A stretch of 64,000 bases of DNA from Saprospiraceae bacterium. GTDB lineage: Bacteria; Bacteroidota; Bacteroidia; Chitinophagales; Saprospiraceae. The notes below the pieces were generated by a model. That model worked only from the letters and a program-made list of their open reading frames with translations. It was not told the DNA's origin and did not search any database. Position 1 is the first letter of the stretch, and each line of letters opens with the position of its first letter. Positions 51,325 to 60,060 of this stretch are shown piece after piece. The translations under genes and the position numbers were made by a program. The stretch is from NCBI GenBank assembly GCA_017985675.1, contig JAGNXB010000001.1, forward strand, positions 1 through 64,000. The letters run 5' to 3'.

Positions 51325-53766
51325 TTAGTCTTTATTTAAAGAGATACTTATCATTGAGGCTTCCTTGGCATCCTGTGAGGTCGAGTATATTTTGAGCGTA
51401 CGATACGCTCCTTTGGACCAGGTATTGAGGAAATTGCGATAAAAAGGACTTCCAGGATTCCCGGATTGGCCGCCTGGGTAGATCCCAAATGCACGTATCT
51501 CTTTTCCCATTTCAACAATCATCCGCCATGATGGTCCATTTGTAGATGTGATGGCATTAAGTGCGGAATGATGACCACCCAGATCAAGATTTCGAGAAGA
51601 AAAGGCATCAATTCGAGCCAGATGGCGTATGCCTGTTGCCTGGTAGGCTGACCAATATCCATCCCCCGTTGCATTTTTTTCACCCCATTCAATTACTGCT
51701 TTTTTAAATGCTATGGAGACTAACTTTGAAGCATTTTCTTTATCATGGGTAGCCTTGATATCCCACCAGGAAAGTTCCGGATAAGTCGAAAGCAGCTCCA
51801 GCAAGCGCCAGTCTTCAGGTATTTCAATTGGGAAGGAATCTTTGATTGCAAAAAGTTCATCCCAGGCCAATTGCTCCACCTGATTAAACCACATTTCGAA
51901 TAAAACAGGGATATTATTCATGCCATCAAATTGATGGTTCCATGAGGAAAGGCTTTGTAGGGCCATTTTTTCCATTGGTAGCAGGTCGGAAGAATCTAAA
52001 AGTGCTGAGAAAACTGGAAGTGCTTCTCTGGCTAACAAGCTCGTGTTGTCGTTTTGAAGGGCCATCATATGTTCGACTGTTATTGAATCCATTCCGAGCA
52101 GTTTTTCATTCAAATACCTGCCGCGCCAGTCTTCAAATACACCAGTATAATAATAGGGGTAGTTTGGATCCGTACTCTGTTGATTGGCCGAAGCTACAAA
52201 GCCTTGTGATGGATTGATCGAAATTGGGTTTTGAATACCAGGAACAAAACCACTCCATCCAAACTTGCTTTCAGACCCATCATATGGCAAGCGGCCAGTA
52301 TCTGAGGACCGTAGTGGCAACTTGCCACTCACACGAAGGGCAATATCTCCTTTTGCGGAAGCAAATACCGCGTTTTGCATCGGTGCATCATAGGGGAGAA
52401 GTATGTTACGCCATTCTTCTACATTTCGTGCTTTATTCAAACCAGGAAACATCAACGCCATCGTTGGATTCAAATCCAGCGTTGGTAGCCAATGCATAGC
52501 CAAATCGGTATCTATATGTCCTTCAGACAGATTGGGCACAGGGCCCCAGTCGGTAATACGGATTGTATCGCGAATCGGTTCTTTTTTGCCTCTTACGTGA
52601 ATCACTTCTTCCCGAAGTATTGCCTGCTTCTCCTTCCCGTCAAGGATATATCTGGTTTTATTCGTGTCAGCCCATCGGACAGCATACCAGTCTTGTACAT
52701 CATGGCCGGCATTTGTGAATCCCCAGGCGATATGTTGATTAAATCCAATTGCGATACCAGGCAGACAAGTGAAGGCCACACCATAGGCTTGATATTCGGG
52801 GGTAGATAGCTGCATTTCAACCCAAATCGACGGCAAGGTCAAGGCTAGATGAGGGTCATTGCATAGAATGGGATATCCATTCCTTGTTTTGGTGGATGAT
52901 ATGGCCCAATTATTACTTCCAATGCCTGGTTCGCTGGATGATGTCAGATCATCGTATGACCAAAGTCGGGCATGCTGGTCCATTGTCATATTCATGGAAA
53001 ATGCAGAGGAAGTGCTGTTTTCTTTTGGCGTTGCTGAAGGTATGACTGGAATATCATGAGGATTTTTGTCCGGATAAAGTAGGTCAAAATCTGTAGAGCC
53101 TACTGTCCTGAAGGCATTGCTTAATGGAATGTCATGTGCAGTTTGTGCCAGTGTTTCTGACATGGCCAGATAAAAAGCAGCACAGCGAACGATATCCCAG
53201 GGTTCAGGTTTGAAATCGAGGATTTTATATTCCAAAGGCAGATCGGCAGCACTAAGTTGGGCGATCCTTGCATTGATTCCAGCCACATAAGCTCGTAGGA
53301 GTGGGCCTGTTTGTTTGTCATTATTCCATGAGTCTGCAAGACGCTCAGCGGCTTCGTAAAGTCCTTTACGGCGTTGTGTCAGATCATGTTTTATGGTACG
53401 TTCACCAATGATTTCGGAAAGCCGACCTATTGGTGAGCGCGTACTGAGGTCCATTTGAAAAAGCCGCAAGTATGCAGTAACGTAACCTTGAGCAAATGCG
53501 GCGTCCAGATCATTTTGGACAAAAATACGCGGGACCATTTCCTGATCAAAATAAATGTCGACGTTTTCTATTATCCCTTCAAGTGCAAGGTGGGATTGTG
53601 TATAACCGGGATTTGCTGGCTCTGCATTTTGCCAAAACCCTTGCTGGGGTGAAAAAAAGGCACCCAAGGGAGGAATCATATTTTCACCAATGGGTATAGG
53701 ACGACCCAGAAAATAAATCAGGGCCCATGTAAAAGCCAGAGCCAGCGCAAACCGTACTAGTTGCAT
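51325..53766 (-). CDS. Penicillin acylase (Ntn-hydrolase) family protein
   Basis: 813 residues with an N-terminal hydrophobic segment (FALALAFTWALIYFLG) acting as signal or anchor. The alpha-subunit region has VPRIFVQNDLDAAFAQGYVTAYLRLFQMDL. The autoproteolysis site is GIGSNNWAIS with nucleophile Ser at about 284, which becomes the N terminus of the beta subunit. Further features are ILCNDPHLALTLPSIW, GVAFTCLPGIAIGFNQHIAWGFTN and the late GGQSGNPGSPFYRNF. Family members hydrolyse amides, including beta-lactam side chains and acyl-homoserine lactones; the real substrate is unknown. It acts in the periplasm. A 121-residue membrane protein gene follows after 4 bases. Confidence 0.92.
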   Translation of the reverse strand: MQLVRFALALAFTWALIYFLGRPIPIGENMIPPLGAFFSPQQGFWQNAEPANPGYTQSHLALEGIIENVDIYFDQEMVPRIFVQNDLDAAFAQGYVTAYLRLFQMDLSTRSPIGRLSEIIGERTIKHDLTQRRKGLYEAAERLADSWNNDKQTGPLLRAYVAGINARIAQLSAADLPLEYKILDFKPEPWDIVRCAAFYLAMSETLAQTAHDIPLSNAFRTVGSTDFDLLYPDKNPHDIPVIPSATPKENSTSSAFSMNMTMDQHARLWSYDDLTSSSEPGIGSNNWAISSTKTRNGYPILCNDPHLALTLPSIWVEMQLSTPEYQAYGVAFTCLPGIAIGFNQHIAWGFTNAGHDVQDWYAVRWADTNKTRYILDGKEKQAILREEVIHVRGKKEPIRDTIRITDWGPVPNLSEGHIDTDLAMHWLPTLDLNPTMALMFPGLNKARNVEEWRNILLPYDAPMQNAVFASAKGDIALRVSGKLPLRSSDTGRLPYDGSESKFGWSGFVPGIQNPISINPSQGFVASANQQSTDPNYPYYYTGVFEDWRGRYLNEKLLGMDSITVEHMMALQNDNTSLLAREALPVFSALLDSSDLLPMEKMALQSLSSWNHQFDGMNNIPVLFEMWFNQVEQLAWDELFAIKDSFPIEIPEDWRLLELLSTYPELSWWDIKATHDKENASKLVSIAFKKAVIEWGEKNATGDGYWSAYQATGIRHLARIDAFSSRNLDLGGHHSALNAITSTNGPSWRMIVEMGKEIRAFGIYPGGQSGNPGSPFYRNFLNTWSKGAYRTLKIYSTSQDAKEASMISISLNKD

Positions 53767-53783
53767 AACACGTTTCTTTGACT

Positions 53784-53791
53784 CAAATGTA
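53784..53791 (-). promoter_or_regulatory. -7 promoter element of the penicillin acylase gene
   Basis: TACATTTG on the minus strand, 17 bases before the ATG at 53766. Confidence 0.5.
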
Positions 53792-53886
53792 GTAAAGAAC
53801 TTAGTAGAAGTGCCTGGAATGTAGTAGTGAGATCAAATCAGGTAGCCCGCTATCGCATTAAAAAGCGATTGGATCAGGGCAAATAA

Positions 53887-53921
53887 AAAACCCTGATAAA
53901 GCGTGACTTTATCAGGGTTTG
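53887..53921 (-). terminator. Terminator of the DUF1573 gene
   Basis: AAACCCTGATAAAG (53888-53901) pairs over 14 bp with CTTTATCAGGGTTT (53907-53920) around a 5-base loop. The A run before it reads as TTTTTT for the minus strand. Confidence 0.88.
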
Positions 53922-53943
53922 AGAACAAGCATCAAGGCGATAA

Positions 53944-54393
53944 TTAGCCGTTGCCGTTCAGAATATTCGGCTTGCTGGCCGGAACTGGTTTGTCTATTTC
54001 ATCACTAAGTACTTCACCTTTGATGGTAAGCATTTTAGTGCCTACCGCTTCATTAGTTGTGATAGTGATGGTTTTAGAAAACTGACCTTTGCGATTAGTA
54101 TCATATTTGACATCAATCGCAGCACTTTCGCCGGGCATAATTGGCTCTTTAGGCCAGGTTGGCACGGTGCAACCGCAACTGCCACGTGCATTTTTAATGA
54201 CTAAAGGTTCTGTACCGGTATTCGTAAAATTGAATTTCCGCTGACCATCTGCATTCTGTTTGATTTTGCCGTAATCTACTTCCATAGATTCGAATTGCAT
54301 AACAGGACCGCCTACGGCTTCAGACTGAGCATAGCTGAAGGCCACCATAGTAAGGCAAACAATCAGACCAAAGAGTTTTTTCATAACACGCAT
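53944..54393 (-). CDS. DUF1573 domain secreted protein
   Basis: 149 residues from ATG 54393 (ATG 54384 is an alternative; the frame opens at 54417, before the promoter). A signal peptide (LFGLIVCLTMVAFSYAQ) is followed by one DUF1573 Ig-like domain (about 35-130) with the hallmark VDYGKIKQNADGQRKFNFTNTG and the cysteine motif ARGSCGCTVPTW, then PGESAAIDVKYDTNRKGQFSKTITI. The family is common and periplasmic or extracellular in Bacteroidota, with no defined role. Promoter TAAATTTG and a strong terminator make it a single-gene unit. Confidence 0.9.
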   Translation of the reverse strand: MRVMKKLFGLIVCLTMVAFSYAQSEAVGGPVMQFESMEVDYGKIKQNADGQRKFNFTNTGTEPLVIKNARGSCGCTVPTWPKEPIMPGESAAIDVKYDTNRKGQFSKTITITTNEAVGTKMLTIKGEVLSDEIDKPVPASKPNILNGNG

Positions 54394-54414
54394 AGTTTTA
54401 GTGTTTCGAATGAG

Positions 54415-54422
54415 CAAATTTA
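54415..54422 (-). promoter_or_regulatory. -7 promoter element of the DUF1573 gene
   Basis: TAAATTTG on the minus strand, 21 bases before ATG 54393. Confidence 0.55.
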
Positions 54423-54537
54423 CATGTTAAACTCAATTGAGCCAAGAAAAGCTACAGGAAGGAGTGTTAATGTAAGGTTAAACAAGCTAACTAAATTCTT
54501 AGGACCGAATCCTCAAAGGCTTGAAGTGGTTTTTTCT

Positions 54538-54545
54538 TACCTTTG
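54538..54545 (+). promoter_or_regulatory. -7 promoter element of the E1 dehydrogenase gene
   Basis: TACCTTTG with TTG at 54521-54523 upstream. It lies downstream of the first in-frame ATG (54521) and so fixes the start at 54563. Confidence 0.55.
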
Positions 54546-54562
54546 GGGACATTTTGAATGGC

Positions 54563-56956
54563 ATGGAAGAACTGGTCAAAGAGCCGCAGCATCTAAAGGA
54601 ATTAGCCTTTGAAAAAGAAGTATTGCGTGATTATTGGGTTGCATCACTAAGTAGAGAAGCCAGCCTTCTCGCTCGAAGGGAGGTCCTGACGGGGAAAGCT
54701 AAATTTGGAATAGTTGGTGATGGGAAAGAAATTCCACAGATTGCGCTTGCAAAGGCATTTCAACCAGGTGACTGGCGGTCAGGATATTATAGGGATCAAA
54801 CCATCATGTTTGCGTTAGGATTATCCTCTGTAGAGGATTTTTTTGCGCAACTATATGCTGATCCTGAGAATGACCCCTTCTCCGGAGGGCGACAAATGAA
54901 TGGCCATTTCGCAACACCCTTGGTTGATGATGAAGGTCGATGGTTGCCTCATGCCGATATGTATAATGTATCAGCAGATATTTCCAGCACGGGAGGGCAA
55001 ATGGCTCGTGCATTAGGGTTGGCACTGGCATCAAAAAAATATCGGACGTTTAATGATCTGGCACAGAAGAGCCGGTTTTCCGATCAAGGCAATGAAGTTG
55101 TTTTTTGCACTATAGGTGATGCCAGTACTTCTGAAGGTGTATTCTGGGAAACGTTAAATGCAGCTGCTGTCCAGCAAGTCCCATTGATCGTTTCAGTTTG
55201 GGATGATGGATATGGCATTTCTGTTCCAATTGATTTTCAAACGACAAAAAAGAGTATCTCAAAAGCTACAGCCGGCATGGCTGGTGATGAAGCAGGTGAG
55301 GGGATACGCATGGTAACTGTCAAAGCATGGGATTATCCTGAACTTTGTAGGGTCTATGCCGAAATTACCGAGCATGTTCGCACCACTCATCAGCCGGCAT
55401 TGATTCATGTGCAGGAAGTGACACAACCTCAAGGCCATTCAACAAGCGGCTCCCACGAAAGATATAAAACTAAGGAGCGCCTTACATGGGAAACAGAGTA
55501 TGATTGTATTCTTCGTATGGGCTTATGGTTGAAGGATGCAGGATTAGCAACGGAAGAAGAATTAGTTGAAGTCAAAGAGCACGCAAAGATCTTTGTTCGT
55601 GAAGCCCGTGATAAAGCATGGAAAGCCTACAACGAACCCATTAATTTGTTTAAAGATCGCTTTAATGCCATTATTGAGGTAGTGCGCAATCAGTTTGGAG
55701 CAGATGAAGCAATTGCCTTGTTGTTGAGTGAATATTCCAGTCTCCTTAATCCCCTTTTGAACGAATTGGTACGCATAGCTCGCAGGTTAGCTTTTTTAAT
55801 GCAGTCATCAGGCCATCCTGTGCATGACGGGTTACACGCATTAATTGGTGAAGCTTACAGTAGGGCAGGTCGTATCTACCACAGCCACCTTTATAGTGAA
55901 ACGGCAGAGGCTGTACTAAGGGTACCCGTTGTTCCCGCTGTTTACTCAGATCATTCCCCCATAAAAAATGGTTTTGAAGTTTTGAATCAGTATTTCGATC
56001 AGGTTCTGGCACGGGATGATCGTTTTTTTGCTTTTGGTGAAGATGTAGGTCATATCGGTGATGTAAATCAGGGTTTTGCAGGATTACAGGCAAAATATGG
56101 ATTGGATAGGGTCTTTGACACCGGAATCCGGGAATGGACCATCATGGGCCAGGCCATTGGTATGGCGATGCGTGGATTGCGTCCACTGGCGGAAATACAA
56201 TATCTTGACTATCTCATATTCGGCCTTCAACCGTTGACAGATGATCTCGCAACAGTGCGTTACCGAAGCAATGGAATGCAAAAAGCACCTGCGATCATTC
56301 GTACACGAGGACACCGATTGGAAGGCATCTGGCATGCAGGGTCACCAATGGGCATGTTGATCCATTCACTTCGGGGTATGTATATCGGCGTACCACGAAA
56401 TATGACTCAGGCTGCCGGCATGTACAATACCTTGTTGCAATCTGATGATCCTGGGTTGATTATTGAATGTTTGAACGGGTATCGCCTTAAGGAACGTGTC
56501 CCAGACAACCTTACCGATTTTACCGTGCCATTTGGTGTTCCAGAGATCCTTGTTCCAGGGAGGGATATAACCCTGGTAACTTACGGGTCATGCGTCAGGA
56601 TTGCGGAAGAAGCCATTCAATTATTGGATAAAGCAGGTGTATCTGTTGAGCTGATTGATGTACAGACACTACTCCCGTTTGACCTCGAGGGAATCATTTT
56701 GCATTCGCTCAAAAAGACGAACCGGATTGTTTTCTTTGATGAAGATGTGCCGGGAGGCGCTAGTGCCTATATGATGCAGCAGGTTTTGGAAAAACATAAT
56801 GGCTATCAGTATTTAGATAGCTCGCCGTTAACGATTTCGGCAAAACCCCATCGGCCACCATATGGTTCTGATGGTGATTATTTCTCCAAACCCAATGCCG
56901 AGGATGTCTATGAAAAACTCATGGCTATGGTCGTTGAAGTCCAGCCAAATCGGTAA
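54563..56956 (+). CDS. Fused alpha/beta 2-oxoacid dehydrogenase E1 component (branched-chain type)
   Basis: 797 residues. The N-terminal half is E1-alpha with YYRDQTIMFALG, STGGQMARALGLALA, and the thiamine-diphosphate motif IGDASTSEGVFWETLNAAA (GDG...N form with Asp replacing the usual GDG third residue). The C-terminal half, from about 480, is E1-beta with FAFGEDVGHIGDVNQGFAGL, DTGIREWTIMGQAIGMAMRG, AEIQYLDYL, and the late VELIDVQTLLPFD and VFFDEDVPGGASAY. Such fusions serve 2-oxoisovalerate or pyruvate dehydrogenase complexes in Bacteroidota; decarboxylation passes an acyl group to E2. E2 and E3 are not in the window. Substrate choice is uncertain. Confidence 0.9.
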   Translation: MEELVKEPQHLKELAFEKEVLRDYWVASLSREASLLARREVLTGKAKFGIVGDGKEIPQIALAKAFQPGDWRSGYYRDQTIMFALGLSSVEDFFAQLYADPENDPFSGGRQMNGHFATPLVDDEGRWLPHADMYNVSADISSTGGQMARALGLALASKKYRTFNDLAQKSRFSDQGNEVVFCTIGDASTSEGVFWETLNAAAVQQVPLIVSVWDDGYGISVPIDFQTTKKSISKATAGMAGDEAGEGIRMVTVKAWDYPELCRVYAEITEHVRTTHQPALIHVQEVTQPQGHSTSGSHERYKTKERLTWETEYDCILRMGLWLKDAGLATEEELVEVKEHAKIFVREARDKAWKAYNEPINLFKDRFNAIIEVVRNQFGADEAIALLLSEYSSLLNPLLNELVRIARRLAFLMQSSGHPVHDGLHALIGEAYSRAGRIYHSHLYSETAEAVLRVPVVPAVYSDHSPIKNGFEVLNQYFDQVLARDDRFFAFGEDVGHIGDVNQGFAGLQAKYGLDRVFDTGIREWTIMGQAIGMAMRGLRPLAEIQYLDYLIFGLQPLTDDLATVRYRSNGMQKAPAIIRTRGHRLEGIWHAGSPMGMLIHSLRGMYIGVPRNMTQAAGMYNTLLQSDDPGLIIECLNGYRLKERVPDNLTDFTVPFGVPEILVPGRDITLVTYGSCVRIAEEAIQLLDKAGVSVELIDVQTLLPFDLEGIILHSLKKTNRIVFFDEDVPGGASAYMMQQVLEKHNGYQYLDSSPLTISAKPHRPPYGSDGDYFSKPNAEDVYEKLMAMVVEVQPNR

Positions 56957-57022
56957 ATTGCTCGATTAAATATCAAATCATTATCTAGAGTATGGTTTTA
57001 TCATTGGTCAAATTTGTGCGTT

Positions 57023-57751
57023 TTGCGAGATAGCCTGGTCATTATTCCTACTTATAACGAAAAGGAAAACATTAAAAAAATGTTGGATACGGTAATGGCA
57101 TTGCCCTATCCATATGACGTGTTGGTAGTGGACGATGGTTCGCCAGATGGTACTGCAGGAATTGTTCGGGAAATGATGCAAAAATGGCCTTCCCGTATTT
57201 ATTTGAAGGAGCGTCCACGAAAGTCAGGCCTCGGAACAGCGTACATTCAGGGATTTCAATGGGGTTTGGAACGTGGATATGACCTTTTTTTTGAAATGGA
57301 TGCCGATTTTTCCCACCTTCCTTCCGATTTGGATAGGCTTGGTGAGCCTATCCGAAAAGGAGAAGCAGACCTGGTCGTAGGATCACGTTATGTAAAAGGG
57401 GGGCAACTTGCCAATTGGCCATATGACCGGATAATGCTTTCGCGTGGGGCTTCCTTCTATGTACAGTTCATTACCTGGATGCCTGTGAAGGACCCGACCG
57501 CCGGATTTGTGTGTTATCACAGAAGAGTTTTAGAAGCACTCAACCTGGATAAGATACGATTTGTTGGCTATGCCTTTCAGATTGAAATGAAATATGCATC
57601 CTGGATTAAAGGTTTCCGCATAAAAGAAGTACCCATCCTATTTGCAGATCGAGTTGAAGGCGTTTCGAAAATGTCTTCTTCCATCATCAAAGAAGCCGTC
57701 TTGGGTGTGTTGCAGATGAAATGGCGCAGTTTATGGTCTTTGTCGGATTGA
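57023..57751 (+). CDS. Polyprenol-phosphate mannosyltransferase-like GT2 glycosyltransferase
   Basis: 242 residues. The GT-A fold is clear: SLVIIPTYNEKENI at the N terminus, VLVVDDGSPDGTAGIV, GLGTAYIQGFQWGLERGYDLFFEMDADFSH with the metal-binding DAD, LVVGSRYVKGG, and DPTAGFVCYHRRVLE. It matches dolichol-phosphate-mannose synthases without membrane helices: it probably transfers mannose from GDP-mannose to a polyprenyl phosphate. No ATG starts the frame; TTG 57023 gives the typical beginning, and TTG 57014 is the other choice, overlapped by a promoter-like CAAATTTG (57009-57016). It is 66 bases after the E1 gene. Confidence 0.87.
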   Translation: MRDSLVIIPTYNEKENIKKMLDTVMALPYPYDVLVVDDGSPDGTAGIVREMMQKWPSRIYLKERPRKSGLGTAYIQGFQWGLERGYDLFFEMDADFSHLPSDLDRLGEPIRKGEADLVVGSRYVKGGQLANWPYDRIMLSRGASFYVQFITWMPVKDPTAGFVCYHRRVLEALNLDKIRFVGYAFQIEMKYASWIKGFRIKEVPILFADRVEGVSKMSSSIIKEAVLGVLQMKWRSLWSLSD

Positions 57752-58295
57752 ATGAACCAATAATCGCTAATCATCAAGCACCAATATTGTGTCTGGCTGC
57801 GCTTACTAAGTGCACCCTAAAATAGATTTCAATTCCTGTTTCTTGTTAGCACAGGAGATCTTAATGATTCCTGCTCTAAGTCATAATGATGCACTGATCC
57901 TCCGATTGGCCGCTAGCCCCGGGAATCGTTTTTGATTCGAAAGGAATTTCTCTTTATTCAAGCAGCTTTTCCGCTTAGCTTTTCACTTCTTAGCCATTTC
58001 CCTTTGGCACTAACGCCATGTTAAAGGACAACACCAGATACCTGGACAAACCCAGCCATGCCAGTCTGGGGGCTAACGAAGGAGCCCCTCTAATCCATCA
58101 TCGAGATTTCAAACTTTGATTAGAATCTGCCCCATGTTACATAAAAATGGCGGTCGCCCATTGGAAAGGATGGGTCATGGGAGTTTTTGGGGTAGCTCCT
58201 TTTCGCGACCAATTTATTTTTATTGCATTAACGACACATTATCAGCTGTTTATAATATTTTTTACAAAATAAATGGCAATTTTAAATTATTTAAG
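57752..58295. other. 544-base region without a recognised gene, upstream of the dcw cluster
   Basis: All frames are short. It contains small inverted repeats (GGGGCT/AGCCCC at 58069-58088; CAGGA...TCCTG around 57852-57872; GGCGGTCGCC at 58149-58158) and two short ATG frames (57864, 23 codons; 58018, 33 codons) with no family resemblance. An AT-rich stretch (58250-58290) just before mraZ may hold its promoter. It could be decayed sequence or RNA; nothing is convincing. Confidence 0.5.
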
Positions 58296-58320
58296 TGGTA
58301 GAAAATGGGAGAAAATGGAC
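58296..58320 (+). promoter_or_regulatory. MraZ operator: three TGG repeats at 10-base spacing
   Basis: TGGTAGAAAA (58296), TGGGAGAAAA (58306) and TGGACAAAAG (58316) are direct repeats of one helical turn, matching the known MraZ binding pattern of TGGGN units separated by five bases. The last repeat overlaps the mraZ start codon. This shows autoregulation of the dcw operon by its first product. Confidence 0.78.
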
Positions 58321-58824
58321 AAAAGGATTACTTTTGGGGGAGAAAGTTATACATACGTGGTACCATTTGGATTAGTTGGAAACTATAACTGCCGCCTGGA
58401 TGACAAAGGCAGGTTGAAGTTGCCGAGCGAATTGCTCGACCAACTGGGTCATGAGAATGACACCACGTTTGTACTGAATAAAGGATTTAGGAATAATCTT
58501 GACTTGTACCCGGTAAAGACTTGGGAAGATTATACAAAGCGTCTACATGCTGTACCCGATTATTCCGAAGACGTAATGAACTTTCGTTTGGAATTCTACC
58601 GGGATGCCAGCCGGGTAGTGAAGGATGGTGCGGGACGGTTATTGTTAAACAAGGAGCTTTTGGATCGGTATGGTATTGACCGGGATGTAAAGCTGATCTG
58701 CATAGGAGATATTATAGGCATCTGGAAAGTAGAATCGATCGAGCAGATCAAAATGCAGGAACAAGCATACTCGAAGACGTATATGGAAGTCTTTAGTGGC
58801 CAATATAAATCTCAAACACCTTAG
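58315..58824 (+). CDS. mraZ: Transcriptional regulator MraZ
   Basis: 169 residues from ATG 58315; an upstream in-frame ATG at 58273 would place coding sequence through the operator. Two SpoVT/AbrB-like MraZ domains are visible: YNCRLDDKGRLKLPSELLD with the DxKGRxxxP motif (about 26-43) and SRVVKDGAGRLLLNKELLDRYG (about 100-121). In the second domain the usual DxxGR reads DGAGR. MraZ binds as a ring to its operator and represses the division and cell-wall cluster. It is the first gene, followed by rsmH after 5 bases. Confidence 0.93.
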   Translation: MDKRITFGGESYTYVVPFGLVGNYNCRLDDKGRLKLPSELLDQLGHENDTTFVLNKGFRNNLDLYPVKTWEDYTKRLHAVPDYSEDVMNFRLEFYRDASRVVKDGAGRLLLNKELLDRYGIDRDVKLICIGDIIGIWKVESIEQIKMQEQAYSKTYMEVFSGQYKSQTP

Positions 58825-58829
58825 GCATC

Positions 58830-59741
58830 GTGGAAAAACAATTGAACTACCACGAGTCTGTTCTGCTGGATGAAAGCATCCAGGGATTAGCTATTACTGC
58901 TGATGGTATATATTTAGATTTGACCTACGGAGGGGGAGGGCATTCCCGGTTAATTCTGGAAAAATTAGGTCCACAAGGACGATTGCTTGCCTTTGATCAA
59001 GATGAAGCGTCGCGTGTTAATATTATTGATGATCAGCGACTTACGTTTATTCCATCTAATTTTAGACACTTGCGTCGTTTTGTAGGATTTCATGGTTACA
59101 AGGAGGTGGATGGGGTGTTGGCAGATCTTGGTGTTTCTTCCCATCAATTTGATCAGCCTGAAAGAGGGTTTTCCTATCGGTTTCCGGATGTCCGACTTGA
59201 TATGAGGATGGATCAGATGCAGGGGCTTACCGCCGCTATGATTCTCAACCAATGGGAGGCTGTGGATCTTCAAAACATGTTTAGTCAATATGGTGAAATC
59301 AGGAACTCCCGGACGTTGGCACAGGCTATTATCACCAGAAGGCATGCACGACCATTTATAACGGTGGGTGATTTGCTGGAGGTCATGGATGTTTTGGCCA
59401 GAGGAGATCGGCACCGATACCTGGCACAGGTGTTTCAGGCGCTCCGAATCGCAGTGAACGATGAAATGGGTGCTTTGGACGAAATGTTGCAAGGTGCATT
59501 GGCTTGTCTAAAACCAGGCGGCCGATTAGTGGTACTGACTTATCATTCCCTGGAAGACAGAATGGTAAAGCGGTTCATGCGTGATGGAAATAGCAGTGGT
59601 GAACCGGAAAAGGACTGGTTTGGGAAAATAAACCGCCCTTTTAATGTGATAACCCGAACCCCGGCAACACCTGATGAACAAGAAATAAAACGGAATTCGA
59701 GAGCGCATAGTGCCAAATTGAGAATTGCTGAAAAAAGATAG
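58830..59741 (+). CDS. rsmH: 16S rRNA (cytosine-1402-N4)-methyltransferase
   Basis: 303 residues with GTG start at 58830, which gives the family beginning YHESVLLDESI. Motifs: YLDLTYGGGGHSRLIL (SAM motif I), FDQDEASR, GVLADLGVSSHQFDQPERGFSYR, LDMRMD, RIAVNDEMGAL and VVLTYHSLEDRMVKRFM. It methylates N4 of C1402 in the ribosomal P site. As usual it is the second gene of the dcw cluster. The FtsL-like gene begins 2 bases after its stop. Confidence 0.95.
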   Translation: MEKQLNYHESVLLDESIQGLAITADGIYLDLTYGGGGHSRLILEKLGPQGRLLAFDQDEASRVNIIDDQRLTFIPSNFRHLRRFVGFHGYKEVDGVLADLGVSSHQFDQPERGFSYRFPDVRLDMRMDQMQGLTAAMILNQWEAVDLQNMFSQYGEIRNSRTLAQAIITRRHARPFITVGDLLEVMDVLARGDRHRYLAQVFQALRIAVNDEMGALDEMLQGALACLKPGGRLVVLTYHSLEDRMVKRFMRDGNSSGEPEKDWFGKINRPFNVITRTPATPDEQEIKRNSRAHSAKLRIAEKR

Positions 59742-59743
59742 AA

Positions 59744-60055
59744 ATGAAAACCTGGAGTATTAAACGATCAATGGGTGTGCCGCAGGAAATGGCTGATTAC
59801 ATCCTTCGGAATTTGCCTTTTTTTGGCTTTTTGGCATCGTTGGTTGTGATTTATATCTATGTGGTACATCAGGGCCAAGGTCGGGTAAGAGAATATCAGG
59901 CGATGAAAAAGGAAGTTAAGGAATTACGCTGGCAGTACCTCACTACCAGATCGGATTTGATGGTCTCCAGTCAGCAATCTGCATTAGCAAAAGAGGTAGA
60001 GGATTTGGCCAGTTCTTCTTCAGGCTCCATTCCGGTCATTATAAAAATGCCTTAA
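59744..60055 (+). CDS. ftsL: FtsL-like division protein
   Basis: 103 residues: a cytoplasmic N-terminal stretch, one membrane helix (FFGFLASLVVIYIYVVHQ, about 27-44) and a periplasmic coiled coil (YQAMKKEVKELRWQYLTTRSDLM). Primary similarity to FtsL of other phyla is weak; the call rests on topology and the conserved place between rsmH and ftsI. FtsL would act with FtsB and FtsQ to activate FtsWI at the septum. ftsI follows after 5 bases. Confidence 0.8.
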   Translation: MKTWSIKRSMGVPQEMADYILRNLPFFGFLASLVVIYIYVVHQGQGRVREYQAMKKEVKELRWQYLTTRSDLMVSSQQSALAKEVEDLASSSSGSIPVIIKMP

Positions 60056-60060
60056 TAATT

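Noticed and set aside
54521..54562. Longer N terminus of the E1 dehydrogenase from ATG 54521
   Set aside because: A consensus -7 element lies at 54538-54545, inside this extension, so it would not be transcribed from that promoter.
58018..58119. 33-codon frame beginning MLKDNTRYLDK
   Set aside because: It looks protein-like but has no promoter consensus, no family resemblance and no supporting neighbour; kept only as part of the gene-free region.
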